In this document: piece after piece, positions 24,921-33,572 of the stretch
Position numbering within the stretch: the stretch's first letter is position 1
Layout: each line of letters opens with the position of its first letter
Assembly: GCA_043820105.1 (NCBI GenBank)
Contig: JBDREC010000004.1
Location: forward strand, 93,936-157,935
DNA from: JBDREC01 sp043820105 [NCBI: Pseudomonadota bacterium]
GTDB taxonomy: Bacteria; Bdellovibrionota_F; JAHFAK01
Length of the DNA: 64,000 nt
Direction of reading: 5' to 3'
The notes under the pieces: model-generated
Told to the model about the DNA's origin: nothing
Databases searched by the model: none
The model's input: only the letters and a program-made list of their open reading frames with translations
Made by a program: the position numbers and the translations under genes

Positions 24921-26878
24921 TGGCTTTTTTACGTTTTGTGAGAATTAAAATAAATGTAATTTATTATGGTCTAATTAAAAATAGATTCTTCTTTTATATA
25001 AATCTTTTAATTTTATGTATTCTTTTCTTTTTAGCCATTTTTGTATTAAGCCAACATGAAGAAAAAGACGCCTATAGTGTTATGAAATCTCAAATATCTG
25101 AGATTGGTTTAATTAGAGCAAATACTCATATTGAATTATTTAAAAACCCCGTGTTTCAGATTTATACAACACTTGCAATTGTTCCCATAAGTTCTTCTTT
25201 AAATACACTATTATTTCTCACAAAAGATCTTAAAATCAATAAAGTTTTGTTGGATGGAGAAGACGCGAGATTTAAAACAGCTGAGGGTATAACTAAAATA
25301 GTTTTTATAAAAAACTTAGATCCAACTAAGGTAAACTCTATTAAAATATATTACGAGCTACCTTATGAAAACATAAGACAAATGCTAACTCTTGATGGTT
25401 TGCTTTTTCCAACTGGTCAAACCCTCATACCTTTTATTAAGTCAATAAATTATAAGAATAAACTTATTGTTTCTGTTCCAAATACCTATAAGGTCGTTTC
25501 TAATCTGGATCTTGTAAGTCTTGATGAATTTGAAGGTGAGGGTAAATATGTTTTTAATACCAATAAGGAAGCCAGTGAAATATCCTTGCTTTCTTTTCCC
25601 TATAAGGAAATCAAATTTTTTAGGCAATTATTTCCCTTAACTTTTAACGTTAATAATTTTAGTGATGAAGATATTCATAAGTGGAATATGATTATAATTA
25701 ATGTTTTAGAATACTTTACTCGAAAATTTCAAAGTAATTTACTAAGGCATTTAACAGTTTATGAAATACCCAAATATGAAGCTTTTGATCTTGGTGCAGA
25801 TGTGCTTTGTATAGGTCATGATAATATAGACCCTCTAAATGCAATTTCGATTTTTAATTTAGTTTCAGATATAACAAGGAAATTTATTGATAAATTTATT
25901 GATAAAAAAGACCAGTCCAATGTTTTGTTATCTGAAGTTCTATCTGGCTTGCTTGCAATCTACTATATCAAGGATCACTTTCCTGCAAATGAAATTAACA
26001 AGGTTTTTAATTACCTGAAAAATCTTTATTTTGCCCTTAAAAGTTATGATTTATCATTTGATGAAGCCCTTATAAACACTCAAAACCATAATTTAGCCAG
26101 AACTAAAGGAACTATCTTTTTTTATATGCTTTCAAAGTCATATAGCAATGATTTTTGGAGGAAGTACTTTGATTTTTTGTCTGATAAACAATCAATTAAC
26201 CTATCATCTTTTAAAAAGCTTTTTGATAAGGGTGATTCAGCTTATTTGGATATATTATTCTGGGAATGGTTAAATAAAAAATCTTGTCCCGAGTTTTCTA
26301 TTGAATATAATGTTAAGCAGAGAAAAAATGAGAAGAGTTTAGTTTTTGGTAAACTTTCCCAAAAGGCACCTGCTTATAATTTGAATTTAATAATCTCCTT
26401 GGTTTCGACCCAAGAAAAAATTGACAAAGATTATAAATTAACAGGTGAAGAGCTTAGCTTTGATATAGAATTCAACGGCACATTAAAAGAAATAAGCCTT
26501 GATCCTGATAATTTAATTTTAAATGAAGCTGCAAAGATGATAGATCTTAATGTTTCAGAAAATGCAATAAAGGCCATATTAAAAATATTAGAAAAGGGAT
26601 TTATTGAAAATATTGAAAATCAAATTAGTTCTTATCTTGGCGACACTAGCATAAATAATATCATTAATAATTTTTTTAAAGCAAAAAACGAACAATTTAA
26701 ATTTGGTAAATTTTTAGTTATACATAGAGAAAATAGTGCAAGCGCGAATTTAAAAACATTGCATGGTCTCATTCCCTATGGGGCTAAAAATAAGTTTTCT
26801 GGTCTTATTTTCATGAACTTTATTTACGACATAAATAAATGGAAAATCGTTAATTTTTCAATTAAGAAGATTAATTAA
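24920..26878 (+). CDS. Membrane-anchored M1-aminopeptidase-like protein lacking the zinc site
   Basis: After a cytoplasmic start and one membrane helix (about 22-44), the 608-residue outer part follows the plan of M1 aminopeptidases. A beta-rich region ends with NTNKEASEISLLSF. The segment that should carry HExxH reads NLVSDITRKFIDKF, with no zinc ligands. The next motif survives as LLSEVLSGLLAIYY (compare LNEGFATY). The later ARTKGTIFFYMLSKSY and LFWEWLNKKSCPEFSIEY match the helical domain and domain boundary of M1 enzymes. M1-like proteins occur next to ABC-2 permeases in other bacteria, but the catalytic site is lost here. It is probably a binding module for the transporter. The family call is by pattern only. 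Confidence 0.6.
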   Translation: MAFLRFVRIKINVIYYGLIKNRFFFYINLLILCILFFLAIFVLSQHEEKDAYSVMKSQISEIGLIRANTHIELFKNPVFQIYTTLAIVPISSSLNTLLFLTKDLKINKVLLDGEDARFKTAEGITKIVFIKNLDPTKVNSIKIYYELPYENIRQMLTLDGLLFPTGQTLIPFIKSINYKNKLIVSVPNTYKVVSNLDLVSLDEFEGEGKYVFNTNKEASEISLLSFPYKEIKFFRQLFPLTFNVNNFSDEDIHKWNMIIINVLEYFTRKFQSNLLRHLTVYEIPKYEAFDLGADVLCIGHDNIDPLNAISIFNLVSDITRKFIDKFIDKKDQSNVLLSEVLSGLLAIYYIKDHFPANEINKVFNYLKNLYFALKSYDLSFDEALINTQNHNLARTKGTIFFYMLSKSYSNDFWRKYFDFLSDKQSINLSSFKKLFDKGDSAYLDILFWEWLNKKSCPEFSIEYNVKQRKNEKSLVFGKLSQKAPAYNLNLIISLVSTQEKIDKDYKLTGEELSFDIEFNGTLKEISLDPDNLILNEAAKMIDLNVSENAIKAILKILEKGFIENIENQISSYLGDTSINNIINNFFKAKNEQFKFGKFLVIHRENSASANLKTLHGLIPYGAKNKFSGLIFMNFIYDINKWKIVNFSIKKIN

Positions 26879-26929
26879 TAAAAAAGCATTTTTTTAAATT
26901 TAAGCAAAGACAAGAATTAAATATAGAGT

Positions 26930-26944
26930 ACTTACCACTTATTA
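26930..26944. repeat. Short family C heptamer copy
   Basis: Only two units (CTTACCA, CTTATTA) upstream of the PpiC lipoprotein gene, in the same orientation relative to the gene as the longer tracts. On its own this would not be called. Confidence 0.4.
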
Positions 26945-26984
26945 AAGATATTTCTTGAAATTTTATTATTATTGTATACAAAAA

Positions 26985-27014
26985 TTGAAATTAAATATAT
27001 GAATTTAATATAAT
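26985..27014 (+). promoter_or_regulatory. Candidate sigma-70 promoter for the PpiC/SurA genes
   Basis: TTGAAA and TATAAT are separated by 18 bases. The -10 box lies 33 bases before the ATG at 27048, with TTGGAGG as ribosome site between them. AT-rich background makes chance matches likely, but the position and the perfect -10 support it. Confidence 0.5.
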
Positions 27015-27047
27015 TTCCCAAAATAATTCTTTGGAGGCTAAATATTT

Positions 27048-27941
27048 ATGAGAAAAATTCTTTTTACTATTATAATTATTTTTATTATTTTTACTTGTGC
27101 ATGTGATTTTGGTTCAAAAAAAGATGCAAATTCTATTCAGGATGCCAAAGTGATTGCTTCTGTAAATAATAAGAAGATAAGTGTTGATGATTATAATAAG
27201 AAATTAAAGACTCAGAAAAACCTTAATCCAACTGATTATAATTCCCTTCAGGCAAAAAAAGAGCTTTTAGAGGAAATGATAGATTTTGAACTTTTATTCC
27301 AAGAAGCTATGAGGGAAGGTTTTGATGAAGATATACAGATAAAACAAACCATGATTAAAACGTTTCTGAAAGAAAAAACAAAAGAAATCACTATGCCAAG
27401 TGATGAAGATTTAAACACATATTATCAAAATAATATTGATAATTACAAAGAAGTTAGAGCAAGCCATATTTTATGCAGAGTGGATCCTGCAAAATTTATG
27501 AATAAAGAAAAAGCAGAACAAGCTGAGCTTGTGAAAAAATTAGACCTTGAAAAAAAGATGAAATGTGAAAAGCTCTTAAAAAGAATAACTAAGGGTGAAG
27601 ATTTTGCAAGTTTAGCCAAAGAAAATAGTGAAGATTCATCTGCCTCCCGTGGTGGTGATCTTGGATATTTTAATAAATCCAGAATGGTAAAGCCCTTTGC
27701 GGATGCTGCCTTTTTACTTGAAAAAGCAGGAGATGTAAGCCCCCTTGTGCAAACAAGCTTTGGTTATCATATCATTTTGCTAACAGACAAAAGGGTGCAG
27801 TCTTTTGATATGGTGAAAAAGCAAATAGCAGGTGATCTTGGAAGGAGAATTAAAGATAAATTCCTCAATGATTATGTTGAAGACTTATACAAAAACGCAG
27901 ATGTGAAAATTTATAAAGAAAAGTTATCTAATATTAAATAA
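27048..27941 (+). CDS. PpiC-type peptidyl-prolyl isomerase lipoprotein
   Basis: The signal peptide ends with TCAC near residue 19, so a lipid-anchored, PrsA/SurA-like protein is expected. An N-terminal chaperone-type helical region (about 35-130) is followed by a parvulin domain: YKEVRASHILCRV near 140, then EDFASLAKENSEDSSASRGGDLG near 188-210, MVKPFADAAF and SFGYHIILL near 240. The conserved His pair and the Gly-Gly-Asp-Leu-Gly turn are present. It is the first of three related genes that probably act on folding or export of outer-membrane proteins or lipoproteins. Confidence 0.9.
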   Translation: MRKILFTIIIIFIIFTCACDFGSKKDANSIQDAKVIASVNNKKISVDDYNKKLKTQKNLNPTDYNSLQAKKELLEEMIDFELLFQEAMREGFDEDIQIKQTMIKTFLKEKTKEITMPSDEDLNTYYQNNIDNYKEVRASHILCRVDPAKFMNKEKAEQAELVKKLDLEKKMKCEKLLKRITKGEDFASLAKENSEDSSASRGGDLGYFNKSRMVKPFADAAFLLEKAGDVSPLVQTSFGYHIILLTDKRVQSFDMVKKQIAGDLGRRIKDKFLNDYVEDLYKNADVKIYKEKLSNIK

Positions 27942-27965
27942 ATTGCTTAAGTAGGATGCTAAACA

Positions 27966-28835
27966 ATGAGAAAAGCTATTACTATTATATTTTATAATTC
28001 ATTATTCTTAAATTTAATACTTTTAGTATTTGTTACTTGCGAAGGCAAATTAGCAAAAGATGCAATTGCTACTATTTCTTCAAAAGAAATTACCAGCGAA
28101 TATTTAATGAAAAATTACAGCGATCTTTTATTAAACGAAGACAAAGAAGATAAAAATACGAATAAGCTACCAAATCTAAATATTAATCAATTTGAAGAGC
28201 TTTTGAAATTTGAACTTCTTTATAAAGAAGCCTTAAAATCAGGTATTCAAAATCATGATGAGGTTAAAAGAGCCATTGTGCATAGTTATTTAAGAAAGCA
28301 TTTTTCAATTGAGCAAGGCAGAGACCTTGAATCTTTAAAAAAATATTACGAAGAACATAAAAATGAATATTATACGAGGTCTGCTCAGCATATTCTTATA
28401 GGCTTTGAAGACTCTAAACATGACATTTCAAAAGAAGAAAAGCTTAAGCTTGCCCAAAGCCTTTTAAAAAGAGTTTTATCAGGTGAAGATTTTGCAGCTT
28501 TAGCAAAAGAATACTCAGATGATGCAGGAACTGCTGAAAATAGGGGCGACCTTGGGAACTTTCCAGAAAATTATATGGTTAAAGAATTTAACGACGCTGT
28601 TTTCAATGCAAAAAAAACAGGTATCATTAATAAGGTTATTGAAAGCTCTTATGGTTATCATGTTATTTATTATTCTGGTGATGCCGGTGCCTGGGATGAT
28701 GTTAAAAATGAACTTTTTTATCTTATTTCAAGAAAAGAAAAGTCAGGTGCCTACACTGAGCTATTAAAAAAATTAAAGGAAGGGTCTAAAATTGAAGCTG
28801 ATTATAGATTTCTTGAAAATATCGATACTGAATAG
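27966..28835 (+). CDS. PpiC-type peptidyl-prolyl isomerase, probable lipoprotein
   Basis: This is a paralog of the preceding gene with the same plan: a hydrophobic N-terminus, a helical region, and a parvulin domain with TRSAQHILIGF, then EDFAALAKEYSDDAGTAENR, GDLGNFPENYMVKEFNDAVF and SSYGYHVIYY. The candidate lipobox FVTC has Thr just before Cys, which is unusual, so anchoring by lipid is likely but not certain. Its 3' end overlaps the next gene by 44 bases. Confidence 0.88.
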   Translation: MRKAITIIFYNSLFLNLILLVFVTCEGKLAKDAIATISSKEITSEYLMKNYSDLLLNEDKEDKNTNKLPNLNINQFEELLKFELLYKEALKSGIQNHDEVKRAIVHSYLRKHFSIEQGRDLESLKKYYEEHKNEYYTRSAQHILIGFEDSKHDISKEEKLKLAQSLLKRVLSGEDFAALAKEYSDDAGTAENRGDLGNFPENYMVKEFNDAVFNAKKTGIINKVIESSYGYHVIYYSGDAGAWDDVKNELFYLISRKEKSGAYTELLKKLKEGSKIEADYRFLENIDTE

Positions 28836-29784
28836 TTTTTTATTGTCTATTGCTTTTTCTCCTTTAGCTAAAGCTGAAACCAGTACTGCCAATTCCATTT
28901 ACGCAATTGTAAACAGTCATTTGATTTCAAAAGTTGACGTTGATTCTGAACTTAATATTTTATTGAAAAAGGATTCATCGTTTATAGAAAAAGTAAATAC
29001 AGATGAAGGCAAATCCAAATGGATTAAAACAATAATAAATAGAATAGCAGATGATTTAATTGTTTCTGATGAAGCAAAAAAGATTGGTCTTGATGCTTCT
29101 GATAAGGATATTGACTATACGATTAATAACATTATGAAAAGCAACAATATTTCCAAAGATCAATTAGTTGTATTTTTAGGTCAAGAAGGCAAATCATATG
29201 AAAAATATCGACGAGAAATTAAACTGCAGGTTGAAAAATATAAGCTTACAAATAAAATAATAAGACCAAAAGTTTCAATTACAGATATTGATCTCGAAGA
29301 TTATTACAAAAAGAACTATCTCAATGAAAATAAACGCCAGCTCGTTAAGTTTCAATCAATTTTCATTTCCAAAAAAGAAAGAGATGCTAGCGAGATAAAA
29401 AAAAGAATCGAAACCATTAAAAAAGCAGTTAAACAAAGTGATGTAAATGATTTTGAAAAACTTGTTCTTAAGTTTAGTGATTCAGATAATGTTGCAAGTA
29501 CAAAGGGAATATTAAAGGGTATAAAGCTTGATGAATTAGCCCCTTCCTTTAAGGACGCATTTCAAAAAATGAATATAGGAGAACTAAGTGGCTTAATAGA
29601 AGCAAAAAACGGGTATTATTTTGCAAAACTCTTAGATATTTATTCAGAAGCCACAGAACCATTTGAAGAAGTTAAAGAAACAATTAGTAATGTTTTGATG
29701 CAGGAGCGAATGGAAAAACGCTTTAATATGTGGTTACAAGAGGTTAGGGCTAAGTCACACATTGATATAAGATATGGAAGTTAA
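28792..29784 (+). CDS. SurA-like periplasmic chaperone
   Basis: The start is TTG at 28792, preceded by AAGGAAGGG 7 bases upstream; it yields a proper signal peptide ending SPLAKA|E near residue 28. Residues about 36-180 are the SurA N-terminal chaperone fold (IYAIVNSHLISKVDVDSELN), followed by one degenerate parvulin-like domain (about 185-290; FQSIFISKKERD, FEKLVLKFSDSDNVASTKG, ELSGLIEAKNGYYFAKLLD). The isomerase motifs are weak, so chaperone function is more likely than catalysis. The 44-base overlap with the upstream gene suggests translational coupling. Confidence 0.82.
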   Translation: MKLIIDFLKISILNSFLLSIAFSPLAKAETSTANSIYAIVNSHLISKVDVDSELNILLKKDSSFIEKVNTDEGKSKWIKTIINRIADDLIVSDEAKKIGLDASDKDIDYTINNIMKSNNISKDQLVVFLGQEGKSYEKYRREIKLQVEKYKLTNKIIRPKVSITDIDLEDYYKKNYLNENKRQLVKFQSIFISKKERDASEIKKRIETIKKAVKQSDVNDFEKLVLKFSDSDNVASTKGILKGIKLDELAPSFKDAFQKMNIGELSGLIEAKNGYYFAKLLDIYSEATEPFEEVKETISNVLMQERMEKRFNMWLQEVRAKSHIDIRYGS

Positions 29785-29868
29785 ATTCTTGATAAATTGT
29801 TCTTTACATACGATATTGTTTATTATTAAACATTAGTTTTTTAGAATATTAAATTTTATTGTAGTTTT

Positions 29869-30549
29869 ATGATAGATAAAGACGATAATAAAAATATTAG
29901 TTCAAAGAATTTACTAAAACTTACTGAAGGGATTCGGCAAGATCTTGAGAGAAAACTGGATAATCAAGATATTTACATTCCAATAGATGTAAAACCCCAA
30001 AGCGAAACTTTAGGTCAAATTCGAAAAGAACTTATAAACTGTGAAAGGTGCAAGCTTTGCCACAATAGAAAGCATGTTGTTTTTGGTGTTGGATCAGAGA
30101 CTGCTGACCTTGTTTTTGTTGGTGAGGGCCCAGGCCATGATGAGGATATACAAGGACTTCCTTTTGTTGGTAAAGCAGGACAGCTTTTGACAAAAATTAT
30201 TAATGCGATGAATTTTACGCTCAACGAAGTTTATATTACAAACATTGTAAAATGTAGACCCCCTCAAAACAGAAACCCACAACCTGATGAAATTGCCATG
30301 TGTGAACCATTTTTATTGAGGCAGCTTGAAGTGCTTAAACCCAAGGTAATTTGCACTCTTGGGAAATTTGCGGCTCAAACGCTTTTAAAATCAGAGTTTA
30401 CAATTTCTCAGCTTAGAGGGAAATTTTATGATTATAATAGTATTAAATTGATGCCAACATATCACCCTGCCTTTTTGCTTAGAAATCCAGGCATGAAAAG
30501 GCCGGTTTGGGAAGATGTTCAAAAAATCCAGAAAGAATTGGAGAGATAA
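29869..30549 (+). CDS. Family 4 uracil-DNA glycosylase (iron-sulfur type)
   Basis: This enzyme removes uracil from DNA. The glycosylase motif 1 [20 protein letters not shown] is near residues 84-103 and motif 2 [11 protein letters not shown] near 204. Four cysteines suited to the 4Fe-4S cluster are in place: two in CERCKLC near 58-64, one in KCRPP near 130 and one in MCEPF near 145. An extra 45-residue N-terminal tail precedes the domain. The gene lies between the SurA-like gene and an SPFH gene with no functional link that can be seen. Confidence 0.92.
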   Translation: MIDKDDNKNISSKNLLKLTEGIRQDLERKLDNQDIYIPIDVKPQSETLGQIRKELINCERCKLCHNRKHVVFGVGSETADLVFVGEGPGHDEDIQGLPFVGKAGQLLTKIINAMNFTLNEVYITNIVKCRPPQNRNPQPDEIAMCEPFLLRQLEVLKPKVICTLGKFAAQTLLKSEFTISQLRGKFYDYNSIKLMPTYHPAFLLRNPGMKRPVWEDVQKIQKELER

Positions 30550-30550
30550 T

Positions 30551-31657
30551 ATGTTTAGTAAAAAAAAGAAGGATAAAAAAGAAAAAGATGATCTTCCAAA
30601 GATTACCTTTATTTCTTTGCTTTTAAAGTCCTTTTTCTTTGTGCTTTTAATAGGTGCTTTGGCTTTGGCAGTCTTGGGAATGCAGAAAGTAGCTGTAACT
30701 GAGGTTGGAGTTAAAATAAATAGGATTGAAATTCCTTATTTAATGGAGAGTGGAATTCAGCCAAAAGTTTATCATCCAGGCTATGTTTTTTCAATTCCCT
30801 TTATTCAAAAAGTTGATGTAATTGATGCAAAGATCAAGTCCTATGATATGTCCAAGACTTTTTCAGGAAATAAATTAGATGGAGATAAAGCTCTGGAAAT
30901 CAGAACTTTTGATGAAAGTACTGTGTTTGTTGATATTACTATTTTATACCAAATAGACAGAAACAAAGCATATATTTTTTGGGGCAATGTTGCTAAAACT
31001 TCAGGCAGTGAGAGTTCTTACTACAGCGAAGTTATTAAAACATTAAATAATGAAATCCGTGATCAAATGCTTTTTTCTTTAGGAGTACTGGGAAGAGACG
31101 ACTTTTACTCTAAAAGTCAGGGCCGCGAAGACCTTGCTATGAAAGCAAAAGAAGTAATAAATAGGAAATTTGATAAAGACAATTTAGGAATTATAATTGT
31201 TGATATTTTTCTTCGGGATTTTTCTTATTCTGCAGATTATGAAGCAAAAATTCTAGATAAATCATTAACTGAGCAATTTGCCTTAGTAGAAAAATCAAAA
31301 GTAAAAGTTGAAGAAGTCCGAAAAGTATTAAATGCTGACATACTTTCAGCTGGAGAAGCACAAATTAGGATTATACAAGAAGAAGGTTTTGCAGCTGAAA
31401 GGCAAATCATGGCTGATGGTGATTTGTATTTAACTTCCAAAAAAGCAGAGGGTGATTTAGCTATAAAAATAGCAACTGCAGAAGGAAAGCTAGCTCTAGC
31501 GCAAGCTTTTAAAGGAGAGGGCGGAAATATCTCAGTTGCAATTGAGATGGCAAAGAGATTAAAAGAACTTGATACAATCATTCTTCAATCTGGCGGAAAA
31601 GATGGTTTGAATCCACTTAATGTCGAAGATATGACCAAAATGTTTGGAGTAAAGTGA
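30551..31657 (+). CDS. SPFH/Band 7 membrane protein (HflK/HflC-like)
   Basis: The start at ATG 30551, with GGAGAG 6 bases upstream, gives a Lys-rich cytoplasmic tail and one membrane helix (about 22-45), followed by an SPFH domain (about 50-235; VTEVGVKINRIEIPYL, FVDITILYQIDRNKA). A helical coiled-coil region rich in Ala-Glu repeats (EEGFAAERQIMADGDLYLTSKKAEGDLAI) follows. HflK/HflC proteins cage the FtsH protease in E. coli, but no ftsH is in the window. It is followed by a second SPFH gene. The exact subfamily is not certain. Confidence 0.82.
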   Translation: MFSKKKKDKKEKDDLPKITFISLLLKSFFFVLLIGALALAVLGMQKVAVTEVGVKINRIEIPYLMESGIQPKVYHPGYVFSIPFIQKVDVIDAKIKSYDMSKTFSGNKLDGDKALEIRTFDESTVFVDITILYQIDRNKAYIFWGNVAKTSGSESSYYSEVIKTLNNEIRDQMLFSLGVLGRDDFYSKSQGREDLAMKAKEVINRKFDKDNLGIIIVDIFLRDFSYSADYEAKILDKSLTEQFALVEKSKVKVEEVRKVLNADILSAGEAQIRIIQEEGFAAERQIMADGDLYLTSKKAEGDLAIKIATAEGKLALAQAFKGEGGNISVAIEMAKRLKELDTIILQSGGKDGLNPLNVEDMTKMFGVK

Positions 31658-31730
31658 ATAAGTGGTAAGTGGTAAGTGGTAAGTGGTAAGTAATATTCTT
31701 ACGATTTGCGATATATGACTTACGACTAAG
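31658..31730. repeat. Heptamer repeats, family C, both orientations
   Basis: Right after the upstream stop come four to five GTGGTAA units (31659-31691). Then diverged units in the opposite orientation (CTTACGA, CTTACGA-like; 31697-31730) lead up to the next gene. The inverted halves follow the same rule as family B at 37493 and 46434: GTGGTAA after a stop, CTTACCA type before a start. Confidence 0.8.
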
Positions 31731-31752
31731 TTTATATAAAAAGGATTTAAAT

Positions 31753-32892
31753 ATGCGTAAGTGTTTTTTATTGTTTATATTATTAACATCAACTTTTAGT
31801 CTTCTTGGTTGCTGGGATCAGATGGGGACAAATGAGGTTGGGGTTGTTACAAACAATCTGCCTGCTCCAATAAGATGGACAAAGCCATGGAAATTGGCCT
31901 ATGGAGTTGCAAATGATACTATCAGCAGAGGGCAGTTTGTTATTTATATTCCTGGCATTCAACAAATAGACAAATTTGATGTTTCAATTAAAACTATGGA
32001 TATTGGTACTGAAATTAAAATTTCAGAAACTGACTCAATAAAGGGAATGCGCCTTAAAACAAAAGAAGGTAACAATATATTTATTTCCGTTTCTGTTAGA
32101 TATCAGCTTGTAAAAGAAAAGCTTCCAGAGATTATCAGGAATTTTGGTTATGATCATGATATTGAAAACAAGCTTATTTTCCCAACAGTAAGAAGTATTG
32201 TTAGGACTCAAATGGGTAAACTTACTACATCTCAATTTGCTATTCCAGATATGAGGAAAAAACACGCTGAAATTACAACCAGGCTTTTAAATGAAAGATT
32301 AAACTATCTTGGTGTTACTATACAAAAGGTTAATATTCCAAAACCCAAATACAATGCACGATATGAAGCAAAAATTAATGAAAAAGAATATAATAATCAA
32401 GAAGCTGAAAAAATACTTTCACAACAACAAGCAGCTAAGTTAGAAATTGAAAGAAGAATAGTTGAAACTGAATCTACAAAGCAATCACGAATTGAAAAAG
32501 CTAAGGGTTATTTTGGATCTCAAAAAGCAAAGGCAGATTCAGTTCTTTATCAAAAACAAAAAGAAGCAGAAGGTATAAGAAAAACAATGTTAGCAGAAGC
32601 TGAAGGTTGGCGTCAAATTAACAATAATCTTAGAGGTTCGGGCGGAAAGAATCTTATAGCAAAAGAAATCGCCAATTCCTTGATTAATAAAAGAATTGTC
32701 TTAGTTCCGACTGGCTCAAGTCAAGACTTATCAATGACCAATATTAATGATCTTTTGAAAAATTTAATGCTTAGAAAAGAATTTGCTGAGGTTCAAGAAA
32801 AGAAAGAAGAAAAAAAGACAGAAGAAAAAGCTAAACAAATAGAGGAAAAACAAGAAGAAGTTATTGTTGATGAAACTTATAAAAAAGACTAA
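31753..32892 (+). CDS. SPFH/Band 7 domain lipoprotein
   Basis: The signal peptide ends in the lipobox LLGC near residue 20, so this SPFH protein is lipid-anchored rather than held by a membrane helix. The SPFH domain spans about 25-215 (GTNEVGVVTNNLPAPIR, NIFISVSVRYQLVKEKLPEI, ARYEAKINEKEYNNQEAEK). It leads into a long coiled coil and a Lys/Glu-rich tail. If sorted like other lipoproteins it would act on the outer side of the inner membrane or at the outer membrane. It lies 95 bases after its SPFH neighbour; the gap contains family C repeats. Confidence 0.82.
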   Translation: MRKCFLLFILLTSTFSLLGCWDQMGTNEVGVVTNNLPAPIRWTKPWKLAYGVANDTISRGQFVIYIPGIQQIDKFDVSIKTMDIGTEIKISETDSIKGMRLKTKEGNNIFISVSVRYQLVKEKLPEIIRNFGYDHDIENKLIFPTVRSIVRTQMGKLTTSQFAIPDMRKKHAEITTRLLNERLNYLGVTIQKVNIPKPKYNARYEAKINEKEYNNQEAEKILSQQQAAKLEIERRIVETESTKQSRIEKAKGYFGSQKAKADSVLYQKQKEAEGIRKTMLAEAEGWRQINNNLRGSGGKNLIAKEIANSLINKRIVLVPTGSSQDLSMTNINDLLKNLMLRKEFAEVQEKKEEKKTEEKAKQIEEKQEEVIVDETYKKD

Positions 32893-32901
32893 GCTTAAAT
32901 T

Positions 32902-33423
32902 CTAGCAGCCACTTCCCTGTTCTTCATTTGGATTGCAAACCAATTCACCATTTTTATATGCATCATATGTTAATTGATTTACTCGAATTTCCTGTGTGCA
33001 TTCTGTAACTTCATCATCATCATTTAAATCATAATATACCATTGCATTAATTCCCTTTGTTAAGTTAACTCCAGAAGCTTCTTCAGCAGAAATAGCACTA
33101 AAGATATCTTGATCAATTGCAAAACTAATTGCTTTAAAGTCAGGATCATTGGCTATTGCCAGTTGAGATCCTTCAATTTTTTTGGCATTCAGTTTGCTTG
33201 GATCTTTTGGATCAACAGATAAGGGACCAGCTTCCTTAAATCTTAGGTTTGTTATGTAATAATCAATTTCACTTGTTGCAATCCCATTTATTAGGAGATG
33301 AATTTCGGATTTTTTTGATCTTGTTATGACTCCACTAACATGAGGAATGGCAAAAGAAGAGATTATTCCAATAATAGCTACAACTACCATTAGTTCTGCT
33401 AATGTAAATCCCCTTCGCCCCAT
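32902..33423 (-). CDS. Type IV pilin-like prepilin
   Basis: The protein has the class III leader MGRRG followed by FTLAELMVVVAIIGIISSFA, with the Glu at +5 of the mature chain, which is what prepilin peptidase cuts and methylates. The rest (173 residues) is a mostly polar globular part with two C-terminal Cys that could form a D-loop disulfide. A prepilin peptidase is encoded at 41448. It may be a major pilin or a type II secretion pseudopilin; no assembly genes are nearby. A CRP-like site and a -10 box lie upstream. Confidence 0.88.
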   Translation of the reverse strand: MGRRGFTLAELMVVVAIIGIISSFAIPHVSGVITRSKKSEIHLLINGIATSEIDYYITNLRFKEAGPLSVDPKDPSKLNAKKIEGSQLAIANDPDFKAISFAIDQDIFSAISAEEASGVNLTKGINAMVYYDLNDDDEVTECTQEIRVNQLTYDAYKNGELVCNPNEEQGSGC

Positions 33424-33471
33424 GTTGCCTCCCCTAAAATGCTCGGGAAATTTTACAAAAATCCCAATATT

Positions 33472-33514
33472 ATTTTAACATGGGAAAAAGTGCTTGTCTG
33501 TGACCTAGATCACA
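33472..33514 (-). promoter_or_regulatory. CRP-like site with class II promoter for the prepilin gene
   Basis: TGTGATCTAGGTCACA (33499-33514, reading on the minus strand) is a perfect TGTGA-N6-TCACA match to the CRP consensus. TAAAAT at 33472-33477 would be its -10 box. This puts the site centre at -41.5 from the implied start, the exact spacing of class II CRP-activated promoters. The prepilin ATG is about 41 bases further on. No CRP-family gene is in the window, so the regulator is inferred. Confidence 0.6.
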
Positions 33515-33572
33515 CTTTCCGATAAACATTTTTAACAAGCAAAAAGTGCAATAAAAACAGACGCCTATCGTT

